DNA from: Diprion similis
Lineage: Eukaryota > Arthropoda > Insecta > Hymenoptera > Diprionidae
Assembly (NCBI RefSeq): GCF_021155765.1
Contig: NC_060118.1
Coordinates: forward strand, 13,466,146 to 13,530,145
Direction of reading: 5' to 3'
Length of the DNA stretch: 64,000 nt
A program made the position numbers and the translations under genes. The notes beneath the pieces are model-generated. The model saw only the letters and a program-made list of their open reading frames with translations. It had not been told where the DNA came from and did not search any database. This document shows, piece by piece, positions 41,178-54,160 of the stretch (position 1 is its first letter; each line of letters starts with the position of its first letter).

Positions 41178-42003
41178 ATATATAAATATATTAGCTTCTT
41201 CTTAATACAGTGCCGTTTGCGCTATTTTTTACTGCAAACTAATAGATTAGGCTTATAACGTAGTACATACGTCTTGCCCAGCGTAATGTATTCGCACAAC
41301 GCGATGACGCTAGGCAAGTTGGTCAGCCCTTTAACGTAAGAATATAACAATCTGGTATGTAATTCTGGTTGCTGCCATGCTTCGATGCCCTGACAAATAT
41401 ACGTTGATAGTTTGATTTTTCATCCATAATCTGAAAATAAGATTTTTAGTCAGTTTTGTCAGTCATATACGTTATACATGTAGATATACATTTGATTGAG
41501 AGAAGAGAAAAGAGGACAAAAAATACAGCTATTTTATTATCAGTTTGCAATAATATGAAACTTTATTGAATTTCTTTTATTCTTAGTTAGAGGTTCGGTT
41601 TTTTTAGACTTATTTTCTGATTTCGTTTAAAAATAAGTATCACATCATCATGGTCATATATAAATATTGCGCTTTATGCAGTGGCAACTCGGGATAAAAG
41701 GTTAATGAAATCATAGTAATAATAATAACAGTAATAATAACAGTAATAATAATAATAATAATAATAACAACGTGTAATTAAAAATCTTATGTATTAACAC
41801 ACATACATATTATCGATAATTATGTAAGATGAAACAGCTATATATACTATTTATAACGTATAGTATAATCTTGAGAGAAAAAAAGAGAAAAATGGAGCGT
41901 GAGGGTAGAAGCGGGAGAAAAAAACGCGGAGAAAGAGAGTGAGCGAGAGGTAGAATAGACGTGCATGGTTTAGGCTCTAGGCTGAGGTAGTAACACGGCG
42001 TTT

Positions 42004-42029
42004 GATGATGATGATGATGATGATGATGA
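42004..42029. repeat. (GAT)n microsatellite
   Basis: Uninterrupted trinucleotide run; gives fortuitous poly-His or poly-Ile frames on the minus strand. Confidence 0.85.
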
Positions 42030-43500
42030 AAAAAGAAAGAAATTTTTGAGCAAAAATAAAAAATGACAGACAAGAAGGAAAAACGGCAACAAAATGAACA
42101 TATACATGAAAAATGATAAAGGTATACAATATAAATATCATGACGCGATATGAGCAGTCAAATTTGAAGAAAGAAAAAAAAAAGAAAAATAACAGAATGT
42201 ACAGTAGCGCAGATTTAATACACGGCATGATGCAAACAGGGCGCAGTTTGATTATTCATATATTCGTAGTAATAACAATACGTCATAATATACATATTGA
42301 ACATTTATCTATGTCAGGATCAGAGAGACGGAAGGGTGGAAATAACTAATACCTTCCCCAACCGATTAATTAAGTTTTCTAATCTTTTCTCTGTCTTTTC
42401 ACCCCTCTCCCTCCCCCTTTTACTTCTTCCTTTTCATTCTCTCTTTATTCTATACAATTCTTTGATTTCCGTTTTGTCGTAAAACTGCATCACAATACAC
42501 GAATAAATGAAAAAAACATCATACAAAATCAAAAAAAATATCACGATGAATTATTCAAAACTGTTTTGGTAATCCCGCGATGTAAGGCGTAGGAATAAAC
42601 AGTGAAAATTTCTTAAAGATTTATCATCGCGCGCGGACGCGTAACAACAACGGTGCAGATGATAATAATTCATTTATATTCTTCCCGTCGTCCTCCTCCA
42701 TGTCTCCCGCATCATCCCCAAAATATTGGCGAAGAATTTGCATTTATTTGTTATTTTACGTGACATGCTTATTAATTTTTTTTTTAGCTTTCTTGAAAGG
42801 TGCTCGTTTCGATCCGAATCTTCGGTGTTTATTGTAGGCAGGAGAAAAAGTATGAAGAAAGGGTTGGGAGGGTTTGGGCTTGGGGCAGGGGGAGGAGGTG
42901 AGGTGGTATGGAGTGGTGAACTCGAGGATGAGAACAGTTTTTTGGAAAATTCGAAAAACACGTCACACTTATAGCCAGCAGACTGCTGTTCATAGTGCCC
43001 TGTTATAGGGGGTTCCTCGGGCGGAAGGGCGAAGACGCGCCTCGTCCAGCGATTCATTTCGAACATCTTTTTCTTTCATCGATTATAGGTGCCTCTTTTG
43101 CGCGAAATGTAATTCGTACGATTGAAATATTTGCAAACTTATGCAAATCGGGAAATTGAGAAAACTTTCTCATTTCATCATTATTATAATATTATAACAA
43201 TATTAGAATATAGGTACAGATAGGTGATGGTGTATACATATAGGTACATACCAATCACAAGTTGACTAGCGAGGCACGTTCTCAAAATTTCAAATGTTTT
43301 CGCCCTCCGTCCACCGGACCCTAATCTATTTTTCAGAATACGCTATTGTGATTAATACGATATATTATATATATATATAAATATATAATATATATATATA
43401 TATATATAAATAATATTTAAACAAATAATTATTAATAAGAATAAAAATGAATATAAAACCACAAAAATACCTAGTACTGTATTGTTTATTATAAAAACAT

Positions 43501-43793
43501 TATTCTATTGATTATTATTTATCACGTTACTAATATTAATAATAGTAATAATAATAATAATGACAGTAATAATAATACTAACAGTAATATAAATAATAAT
43601 AAATACCGCATTGAATACCATCATTATATATATAATATATATATATATTATATATATATATTTAGTGTTATTAGAGAGTGAGGCTGCTACAATTACAATA
43701 ATAATGAATTCCGTACATTATGTACATTATTAATGATTCGTTTGACATAATATATATATATATATATATATGTGTATATACATACCTATATAC

Positions 43794-43826
<33 letters not shown>

Positions 43827-46800
43827 CATGTGAACTATACCGTCGTACAGCTGCGTTACCATAATGTCAATTTATTTTATTCAGTATACCGATATATTAT
43901 ACTTATATATAATATAAATATAATAGGTATAATAAAACGTCGAACCGACTACGTATATAACTTATGTATACATGTAATAGCGAAGCCTCTAACTCAAGAA
44001 TATTATATATATTTTTCTTTCACAATTCCTTGCTATTATCCTTTGCACGTTATTTATTGTAAAGTTATCATAGTTTTCTTTTTCCATGACATTTTTGCTG
44101 TTGTTTTTTTTTTTTTTTTTATTCTTCCTCTTTATAAAACAAATTGTACTAATACGTTGTTTTGTATATCATAGTAGGCATATAGATTGTACCATGAAAT
44201 TATTAAGTAAAAATAAATTTGATTAGGTACTACTTAATTATATACATATATGTGTACGTCGTCAACCTATCTGCACGGAAAAACCGTCTCATCTGTATCT
44301 CACTGGATTACCATTCATGGAACGCACGGTATGTCTACGGGAGAAAGAGTTTCACGCTTGGTATGTACGAGGTATATTTCTTCCCTGCGATATGAAGTAA
44401 GGAAATATTGAATCCTTGCCAAATCTCAGGGGGTACACCTGCACGTTCCTATTAACCCTGCGTACCAACCCTTATCGATTCATAATTTCCGCGGTACGCC
44501 TAACGCCAGGCAATTCGATACGCGGTACCTGTTGGTGGCGGGAAATTTTTCGTTCGTAGTTGCAACAGGTGACGTGTGTGGCGGGTTGTCTTCGTTCAGG
44601 CGCTGTCATGCCTTTTTTCTCTACTTTTTAAATTATATTTTTGTTGAATTTTACAGTCATCGCAAAATTTTCTGTTGGCTCGTATGCGGGCCTAGTTTTT
44701 TGGAGACAGAATGTAAGTCAACATCTTTTCACACGGAATTATCATAACCGACCGCGAATCAATTGCTACGTGAAAACTTTTTCACCGACCGCTGACGTCG
44801 CTTTTGCGCTTGCGAAATGTTCGATGGTCAATTTTTTTTTTATCGACTCAGTCCGTGGAAAGATTACTGCTTTCTCCAACTGAGGTATTTCTGGTCAGAT
44901 TTCAGTTCTTTGCCCGCGGTTCAGGTCAAGAAATTCACAGTGAACTGTGCAGGTGCTACTCAAACTAATTACTTCTGTCATTTCACATGTTGTACATATT
45001 TTTTTACTTTTAATTCATTCGAACAGTAATTGAACGAGGTAATTTTTTTTCAGATTCCACCACCTGAGACCCTCCTCCCCCTGCATCATCCGTACAGAGG
45101 AGATTTTCCGTCATTATGTGAAACCGCTCTTATTGTTAAACTTGTGATTTATCGAGCATTTCGCTGAATCACTACCCCGAATGATTTCTACGAAAATACG
45201 ATTTACACAGGAGAGCATGAATTTATCCTGTTTGTTCGTTACCAGCATATATCACCGTCAGGTAATTCGCTCCCGTTCTCTCGACCCGGGGTTGCGGGAA
45301 GCTTATAAGGTAATTGGGGTAATCTTCCTGGCAATCTACTTCCCCCCAACAATGGAGCAATTTGTTTCAGAGAAAGAGTGCAAGGCGGTGGATTGAGGTG
45401 TATGTATGTACATGTAGATCTGCATGAAAAGGCCTCGTTTGGACACGTAACAAGTTATATTTAACCGTACAACAGGGATGAATCGATGCTTGAAGCGCCG
45501 AACCGTTGGGCTGTTTTACCCTCCGCATAATTGAGAGAAAACTTGCCGATTATACGTAAAAAGCATTGCGGTTAAAGAATAAGGAGCGATGGATCACAGC
45601 TGCTCTCAACAAAATTCCGGATGCGTCATTCTTTACTCTGTGGTGAATTGCAAATCGGTCCTGAATCACCGCGTGCGACGATGGAATAAATAAAAGGAAA
45701 AAAAAAACCATCAAACCAACGTCCATTCCGCTTCCAGCTGTAAAAATCGACAAGGCCGTCAGGGACACGTCCAGAAAAACGGAGTTTTTTTTACGACGGA
45801 AATTTACCGCCGTCGAAAAGCTGCCGCAGCATCGGACCGTCAAATGGACAAAGTCGAAATCAGAGTGGAGAGTGTTCTGGTGCCTGCAAGTATACATATA
45901 TACACCAAAACCTGCGGAAATTCGCCAACGGTTTTGCCTCCACTGCGCCATTCGTAAGTTCCTTCTATGTTCTCTGTATATATCCTTGTACTACTGATAC
46001 TAGGTACGATCGTATTTCTGTTTATGCATGTGTACGCGATATTTTACATACACATGGATAGATATTTATTTCTTTTACCTCGAGTAACGCGCGGCTCACA
46101 AACCCGTCGGGTATACTTATAGTGCAGGTAACGTAACATATGCAACGGGTCGATATGTAGGTACGAAGAGTGAGTTAGGTTGTGAAAGCAGGCGTGTCCT
46201 GAACACGCTTTTTACTATTCTTATTTCATATTTTCCCGCTAATGTGCGTTATTTTTTTTTTTTTTTTTCAAGTACCACTAGAAAAAGCTTTTAAACACCG
46301 TTTCTAATACACGCAGCCGTTATTTTCATTTCAAACAATTTAAATCATAGATAATTTCTCTGTTTTCCTCGCAGTTATTTCAGGTTCGACAATTATTGGA
46401 CGAGGATGCGGGATCCTATGAGGGGGTGAAGTTTTCCGTCGGAAATTAAACGCGACGATAGCAACGTGGCCTCAGGAGGATTCGTTGGGTCGTCCCGAAT
46501 CCTTGGGGATAAAGGAGGAGGGTGCGGGTGAGGCGAGGATCCTTTTTCGGGGTGCGCCAGCACCCTGCGGGCTCTGATACGACGGAGACGAGGTTTTCGC
46601 ACCATCGGATGACACGGCGACGCGTGAGGGACGCGAATCTCTTCGGAATCCAAACTCAGGATCCTCTCTGGTATATCGTGTGGCAGATATAATTTTCGAC
46701 GGTGAAGAGAAATCTGTGCGGAGAGAAGTGCGTGGGTAGGAAATCACGGTTTTCAACCGATGCCTGCGGATGCGGATCATCTTTCGACGATTTGCTGCGG

Positions 46801-48537
46801 GCCTGGATTCTCCACCTGTGGCAGGGGATGGAATTCTTGTTGCGGATACGACGCGGAATCAGGCGGTCACGTAAGTGGTGGAAATAAATTTATAGATATA
46901 TGATTGACTTTTATTTCTGCTGATTTATTTCATTTCTTTTAATTACGAAATTCCTGAATTAAGTGAGAAAATCAGGCCATCCGTTATCGTTTGATTGAAA
47001 AATTGATTATCCGTTACGTATTCTGAGGAAATTGCAACCGACTACCTTCTCTGTCTGTTTTTCCAATTGGGAAAATAATTTCTGAGATTACTTGAGGCTT
47101 GATATTTACTTGGAAGGTAAAATATTTTCTCATAGAAGCGATGAAGTTGATTTTGACAAGAATACATGTATAAATGAATAAGACGAGCAAATGGGATGGA
47201 TAATTAATAGATGGGTATGCCCTGATGGGATAGACGGTAGAGGTTATAAGGTTTGCGGATATAATTTATTTCGTCATTTATTCTCAATCATTTCAACCTC
47301 ACCATGCAATTCAACTCACAATAATCGTTTTCTCTGATTGCCAATATCGATAATACGGCAATGATAATAATCATAAATCTCTTATACCGAATACAATAGA
47401 AGACAAGTGATACATCGTAGAACGTAATATCCAAGGAACGCGAGTCCAGCACCGCGTCCTGGGCTGCGGTTTTACCCATTAGCTGCAGGTACCGGGTGAA
47501 ATACTGCGAGGGAAAGGATTTGCTGAGTCAACAACACCAGCTCTTTACCTTTTCACCCTGCACAGCCAATTTTCATCACGTATTTACATTGCCACTCATG
47601 CTCGGAATAAATCGTCATTAAATAGTTACGCGCATGATGTATGATGAAAAAGTTCTCACTTACGCATTCGATTCAAACCGATGCCTCATTCATTAGTCAG
47701 TGCAAATTCTTTTTATCAACACACGTATGTACAAACGCGTCTGATGTCACCGATCATCTCCTTATACAGCGTGACGCGCCTTACTCATATAGCTATGCAA
47801 AAATAACCGTATACGTAATAAAAGGAGAGATTAATATATGTTTTCAAGGAAACGTCATGTTACAGTCTGTAAAAAAATCACGGAATCTCTTATCTCGCTG
47901 ACAACGCGTACGGATGTGTTTTATGTATTCCATGCATGCACTCATCTCGGTATAAATACATTCCGTATGTCTAATATGTTATACTCGTATACCGTGGTAT
48001 CTACATACGTAGAGGATGTGGCAAATATGTCGATCCAAACTCGATCCGTCTTCTTTGCGACTCGACTTGTACCGTTTTCGAGCGAGGCTATTGTAGCCGA
48101 GATAAAACGATGCATAAAAATGACAAAAAAAAAAAAAAAACTAGTAAAAAGAAGAAGAAGAGAAATGATAAAAAATAAAAAGGACGAAAACCCCCGTGTC
48201 CCATCCAGGCACCGAGCCGTAAAAGAAGCAACGTTTTCATTTCGACAGCGTTGTAGCTGCTCCCTACCCTGACTCACTCACCCCCGTGATATCCTATCTC
48301 GTTCTCTTTATACGGCCGTTGGATGACACAGGAGAAAAGATTTTCTCGGGCGCGAAAGCAAAAGGAGGCAGGTAGATACGCAAGTATAATACCCAGGATT
48401 AAAACTGCCGCAAAATGAGCTCGCGAGTCTAGTGCGTTACCTATAACCCCCGCACTCCGCGTCGCGGTACCTGTGTGTGATGATGATCGTCAATTGACTG
48501 ACTGACTGACATAATTTCTCCTCAGAGTTCGTAAAAT
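43501..48537. other. Intergenic region between semaphorin and the Ig-receptor gene
   Basis: No coding exon recognised on either strand. AT arrays at 43630-43660 and 43750-43825; T runs near 44106-44120 and 46253-46269. A GC-richer stretch at 46400-46880 has open frames on both strands but no domain. The last few kilobases should include the 3' UTR of the minus-strand Ig receptor. Confidence 0.5.
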
Positions 48538-48880
48538 TTACCAAAGACTGGTCGTCGAGTCGTTGGTCGAAGTGTCCAAGTGCCTGGCCTGCAGCTCGCA
48601 CTGCGGAGCGTGAAGAGGCTGTTTGACGTGATGTTGACGGTGGTGATGTCGCTGGTGTCGTTGCGGCTGCAGGGGTTGGGGCTGGGACTGGGGCTGGGGC
48701 TGGGGCTGGGGCTCGTGGTCGTAGCACTGCTGATAGTGGAGAGAAGATACGGGCTTCAGAGTGTGGGCTTGTAATTGTTTCTGGTGCGCGTAGCGCTGCG
48801 TCGTGCGTTCCATCGTTTCTATGCCGAGCCTCGTGTCCTCGACCTCCCGGGCGCACTCCGACTGCGGTTGCTTACCGCTG

Positions 48881-48917
<37 letters not shown>

Positions 48918-51900
48918 CCGCGAATCGAGCCAATTTGACCGGGTGACTCGTCTCGAATCAGCATGGCCCGTACCTGCAGTGAACCTGCTGAAGTGCCGGC
49001 ACCGTGTTCCGGGCAAAGCAGCAGTGCTCGGTCCGCAGGAAACACACGAAGCCCATTATCAGTATGGAGAGAACGGTGAAACCGGCAACGGCACCAATCA
49101 CCAGAGGAATCTAAGCGGAGAAACGGAGAGATAAATTCGACGAATACCATTGAGAGACCAGGTATCGCATTGTAGGGGTGCAAACCTGGCCCGGCTCGTT
49201 CACCCTGAGCATCAGAGTCCGCCGATCGCTGCCTCGGTCGTTCTCGACGGTGACGTTGTACAAACGCTGATCCTCCTTGGCGGTGCTGGTCAGCTCGAGG
49301 ATCGCTGCGTAGCAATCCTCGGCGAAGGCGAGGGGCTCGAGGTCGAGGGCGCGGTACCGGGACTCAAGGACCTCGCCTGAAACGAGACGCGATTCCTGAT
49401 GATTCGCAAAGCGACGTACCTACCTAAAGCGGATGCACGCTTAGTCCCTGGGGCTTCGTGAGGTAGTATACTCTAAATCTGACTGACGATGACGGGTTCT
49501 AACCAGCGTGAAGCCGGATTCTTCCCCATTCCCAAGCGACAAGACGCGGCCGCGGATCCGAGCACAGCCTTATCTCCAGTCGCGCTGGTCCTCCTTCCGT
49601 CGCCGAGACGATCGAGGTCTCGGAACGAGCCGGCCTTACCACCTGCGAAGACCACGGAAATCAGTATCCCAACCCGGATGTGACGAATTCGAGCTTACCC
49701 TCGGCGCCCCGACGACTTGGAGAGAGACCGGGTCGCTCCTCGCCTCCCGGGGGCTGCCGTTTATCACGTTCAACGCCAAGCAGATATACTGTCCCTGCTG
49801 ATCGTAGGTCACGTTGTTTAGGAAGAACCGCTGCCCCTGGCCACGGACCTGCGGCTCTCGGCCGTCCGGAAACACCTGCAACCACCTGAACCCCGGTGGG
49901 TATCGGTATATATAGACGTCGATCGGCTAATTCGGGGGTGGACACTGACCTGTATTCCGGCGGCGGCATCGCGTCTGCGTAACACTCGAAGGATGCTCCT
50001 GTGTAGAGAAGCGCCGTCGTCAGACGCTCGGGACCAACCGATGTGATCTTCGGAGGATCTGAACGGGGACACAGAAATCGGAGATTGTAACGATTTGGAG
50101 GTCGTTGATTCCCGAGGGGTAAGGAATAGAGAGCAACTAGGTTCTACATAAGTTTCATATTTGTTAATTGGGTTCAAAAGATGGAGACAAAGAGCATCGC
50201 TCAGAGAAGGAGAATCGTTGGCGAATGCTGAGAGCAGGGTTCCGGGAATAAAATGCTATAGCCAGGTGAAATGGAGAGTATCAAACCTAGATAGCATGGA
50301 CGAAGAATGAATTGTGGGTGCGAAGAGGAGACTCACAGTTTATGGATATCTGGAGGGACAGAGGGCTGCTCTCCCCCACCGAGTTCGCCGCCTCGCAGAA
50401 GTATCGCCCCGCGTGGTTTCGCTGAATCGGAGAGAGGATCAGGGTCTCTTCCCTGCTGACCACCTCGGTAGCTCCCCCGAGTCCCGTCGACCGTTTCCAA
50501 AGGATCGAGGCGGGCGGGTTCGCATTGGCGACGCATCGGACGGCCAGTCGGTCCCTGTCTTCCTCTAGGTGGACGCCACCCCCTGGTGCTCCGACCAAAC
50601 GGGTCTCCGGGGCGTCTGAGGAAGTGGGCGAAAAATATGCTGGAATGGGTTTAAAAATCCAGAGGGGGAGGGGGGAAGAGGATGACGCGACTTACAGCGC
50701 ACATCGAACCGCACCTCCGTCGCTAGGGTTGAACTTGGGTTGGCATAAGCAGCGTGATACGCCACGCATCGTATCGGCTCACCGTAACGCGACCTCTCCG
50801 CCAAAACGTCGACGACACTGTGCGCCATCCACGTCCGAGGATTCTCCTTCTCCGTAGAGTTCACCTGCGGCCGTAGCGGCCGGATTTCCGTGTCGCCGAG
50901 GTACCTGGGTCAGGAAGGGTGAGCACCTTTTTTCTTCGTTCATTTAACACGTTTGTGCGAATTGAATACTGATACGATTGTACTGAACCAATTTATTCGG
51001 TAAGAGAGTAAGTGAGAAAATGACAAAAAAAAAAAAGGGGGGGAAAAGCAAATGAAACGTCATACAGACCATCGCAGCAAAGCTGGGGGATTCCCATATC
51101 GCGAGACACAGCTTAGGTGAGCGACTTCGCCGGCACGCGCAGTCACGTTGCTTCCTGGTAGAATCGCGATTTGTCCGTATTCGATTATTGGCCGTTTTGG
51201 ACTCACTGTGTAAATACAGTTTTGTATCGTTAGTCAGGGGCGTTTAACCTTTTGAGTTATGTTATAGTGGTAATTATTCTTACCACTTATTTTACATCCT
51301 TTTTTTGTATATTTACAGAATTTTTCAACACGTTTCTTTGCGGCTTCTTGCCATTTTTGATAGTACACTAATAGGTTTTCAATACTCGAGAGTAATTATT
51401 GCGGTATAAAGTAAATTATTATTGTTAATTAGAAACAAATTGATCGAAGAAAATTGTGAAAATTGAAGGAATAATTTATTTCTGAGTAAGTTACACGCAT
51501 ACCCACATGTTTTACGTGAATTATAAGTTTTTGGGGTTACTGATTACGAACCTAAAGTCGGATTTTAAATATTCAAGATGGCGGATCCAATATGGGTAAC
51601 AAAAATTTTAAATTCGTCGAACGTGGAGAAAAAATTTTTTCCAAGTGTATACGGGGTCGCTGATTGCGAATCCGAAATCAGATTTCGAAAATTTAGCAGG
51701 GCGAATCCAATCAGCGACCTCAAAAACGCCGCATAAATTTTTTTGACCTCCTTCTATGAAATTTAAAATTTTCATCAACCATATCGGATCCTTCATCTAG
51801 AATATTGAAAATCCGATTTCCAATTGGGCATCGGCAACTTTTAAAACCATAGAATACTATCTTATGTTAAAACTCGTCTCGGCAGTGACGCGTCGTCGCG

Positions 51901-52843
51901 GCCGAAGACTGACCGCGATAACGCGTTGCGTGTGAGTAATACACATGTGTGTACGATATAAAAAACTACACACCTCATGCCCGATGGCAAAGGCAGACAC
52001 GTAATGCATACCTCGTACGACGAGTCGCGCCGGATCTGAGGTAAGCGCATCCTGTGCGGCAAAGTCGCTGAGTGTAACCTGGCACTGCCATATCCCGTCG
52101 TCGAAAGTTAAATCCGCAGAGCGAACCCAGAGGGAACAATCCCCCGCGTCAGGGGCGGCCGCCCACTCGTACTTCTTCATCAGCATTCCGATCAGCTGCG
52201 TGAAAATATTCACCCTATACGTCGTTCTGTATATATGTACATAAATGCATACACATATGTACATAGACGATCTACTGCAGTGGAGTGTATAATTAAACCT
52301 GCAGTCACGTATTATTATTATTATTATTATTGTTATTGTTATTATTATTATTATTGGTATTTGAAGGGAATTTTTGAGAAGCTGGAAAATGGAGCTCTTT
52401 TCGCAAGTCGCCGGCTTCGCCCACCCTCCTCAGTCGGGTCTGTTTAACCCCCGGCTCGTCTCAATCCGGCCCGCGTCGACGAGCCTTCCTCGAGGCGCTC
52501 GCCTCTGGAGAGGAGGGCACGACCAGTAATCAGCGTAATGCACCCGCGGCCGACACACGTCGAGCGCTAAGCGAGGCGGAGGCAGAAAAGCAAACCGCAC
52601 CTCTGCTCCGCAGGCCATACGCGTAGAGGTACGTCTGTATTATACCCACCTATGCGTTTTTTCTTCTTTCTTTTTCTATTTTTTTTTTTTTTTTGTATCA
52701 TTTTATTCTTCTTCGGTTGTACATTACACGCGTGCAATATAGGTCTGCGGACGTAATGATTATTTCGAAAAGCTTACGCGGGCATTGATTTTCATATCTA
52801 TAAAGAAAAAAGAATTTTTTAATAGAGGGAAATAAAACATAAA

Positions 52844-52881
<38 letters not shown>

Positions 52882-53994
52882 ATAAAAAGTTCTGTGCTCA
52901 TGAAAGAGTATTTACACACCCGCGGTGCGACTTGATGCGGGTGAAATTCTAATCGAACGACGACGGCTCGACCCATCCAACCGTGGCGAGTTCTTTTTCC
53001 TCGTTCTTCTTTCTTTCGTTGACGACCTTGCCGCGCGCCTCGATATTCCTTACTTTTTGCTTTACTTGATCTTTGTGCTCCCCGATCGCGGGCCAAGGAT
53101 GAGGAGGGGGCAGGGGGGGGGGGGGAGGGAGGAAAGGAAAGGAGAAGACGAGGGGCCTGAGAGCGTGAGGGTGATTTTACGTCGACGAAGTCCGCGGTTG
53201 GGGTTGGCTTTAATCTGAGCACCACGCCGCCACCGCGTTACCATTGCTTTTTACTTTTCTCTCTCGTTTCTTTCTTTTACTTTTTTTTTTCTTTTTTTTT
53301 TTCAAGACCCTCGTTGGATTGAAATTTATGTAGCACGACGTCAGCGTCGGCTTGAAAGAGAGAGAGAGAGAGAAAGAGGAGGTGGAAGGCGAGAGGTGGA
53401 AGGCGAAAACCCGCAGGGGGTACGATAATTGTATTTTTCAGATATAAAAGCTCCCGCTAAGAGAAACGCTCTAGATTTTCCACCACCCCGGCTCACCTAA
53501 CAACACAGTATAGACTTGAGAGATATACATATAGTCGCTCCTCGGAAAATTATCCGCGTTAAGGATTTCGTCTGCGGGTAATATATATGTAGGTATCAGA
53601 TACCGGATATGGATAACAATACGAGCAACAAGTTTGCGCGACGTTTACATCGGGCGTTTGCACACATATGGATAATTCTATGTGTATGATAAGTACAATT
53701 TACCTACATAGAGCCATTCTAATTCTAACGATCAAAGAAATCCTTGTCTCGTCAGGTTCTTGTCTCCCTTTTTTATACGCCTGTATTTATGTATACCTGC
53801 ATGCAAGCCTCGCTCGGAGAAAGGAAACGAGCTGCTGATGTGCTTAATTGGGTCTGTCATACGAACCTTGTTGTCTTTCTGCCATATGCATTGTCCCCGC
53901 TTGTCACGCACCCGGCACGAGAGCTTTGCGTCCTGGCCTGGGTTGACCTCCGTGTACCCCGGCGTCTCCTCGAACTTTTGAATCCCGAGGCACC
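48538..53994 (-). CDS. Five-Ig-domain transmembrane cell-adhesion receptor (nephrin/roughest-like), N-terminal exon missing
   Basis: Minus-strand exons in order: 53994-53867, 52195-52012, 51205-51070, 50904-50696, 50615-50337, 50058-49950, 49885-49699, 49642-49504, 49376-49186, 49110-48974, 48877-48538; 678 visible residues, all phases consistent. Ig1 spans the first two exons (QKFEETPGYTEVNPGQ, LSC, WQCQV). Ig2 has LSCVSRYGNPPALLRWYLG and IRCVAYH. Ig3 has VRCVANANPPASILWKR and YFCEAANSVGESS. Ig4 has FECYADAMPPPEY and YICLALNVINGS. Ig5 has RLCSDPRPRLVAWEWG and DCYAAILEL. A membrane span (IPLVIGAVAGFTVLSILIMG) is followed by a CC pair and a Gln/Pro/His-rich tail. It is a surface recognition protein; the exact subfamily is not certain, and roughest/kirre sequences differ in detail. 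The first visible exon needs a phase-1 upstream exon with the signal peptide. Confidence 0.88.
48672..48713. repeat. (GGGGCT)n coding microsatellite
   Basis: Hexamer run inside the last Ig-receptor exon, read on the minus strand as a Pro-Gln repeat (EPQPQPQPQSQPQP). Confidence 0.85.
48881..48916. repeat. (ATCA)n microsatellite at a splice acceptor
   Basis: About nine tetramers, immediately upstream (minus strand) of the acceptor of the last visible Ig-receptor exon (exon starts at 48877). Confidence 0.9.
51529..51845 (+). repeat. Dispersed repeat, copy 2
   Basis: Partner of 26570-26887 in opposite orientation, lying in the Ig-receptor intron between the exons ending 52012 and starting 51205. 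Contains AAGATGGCGGATCCAATATG and GTCGCTGATTGCGAATCCG. Confidence 0.75.
52311..52355. repeat. (ATT)n microsatellite
   Basis: Trinucleotide run with two GTT interruptions, in the first visible intron of the Ig-receptor gene. Confidence 0.85.
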
Positions 53995-54128
53995 CTGCAA
54001 CAATCACGTACGTACGCTTCAGCACACTCTCTTACCTACGCTGTATGCCGTATCATCACGCACGTACACAGGGAGTGTAAAACAACTCTAGAGGGGTTAA
54101 CGAGTGCGCGGGCACGCAGCAACGCGGC

Positions 54129-54129
54129 A

Positions 54130-54160
<31 letters not shown>
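54129..54160. repeat. (GAC)n microsatellite
   Basis: About ten trinucleotides upstream of the first visible Ig-receptor exon. Confidence 0.85.

Larger units (their letters stand above)
35548..43500. other. Presumed semaphorin 3' UTR and AT-rich microsatellite region
   Basis: No coding exon seen. AATAAA at 35936-35941 is the first good polyadenylation hexamer. Beyond it are AT dinucleotide arrays (38222-38265, 38676-38728, 39985-40075, 41112-41170, 43370-43410), (AAT)n near 41720-41768, (GAT)n at 42004-42029, a 21-C run at 40332-40352 and (CGTAA)n near 38960-38985. The reading frames here are low complexity. Confidence 0.5.

Noticed and set aside
45550-45951. 133-residue minus-strand frame with a hydrophobic segment
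   Set aside because: No domain recognised and no link in phase to the Ig-receptor gene; hydrophobicity comes from T runs.
47838-48277. Overlapping 144- and 111-residue frames on opposite strands
   Set aside because: Lys-rich or Phe/Leu-rich because of A and T runs; no recognisable domain or splice context.
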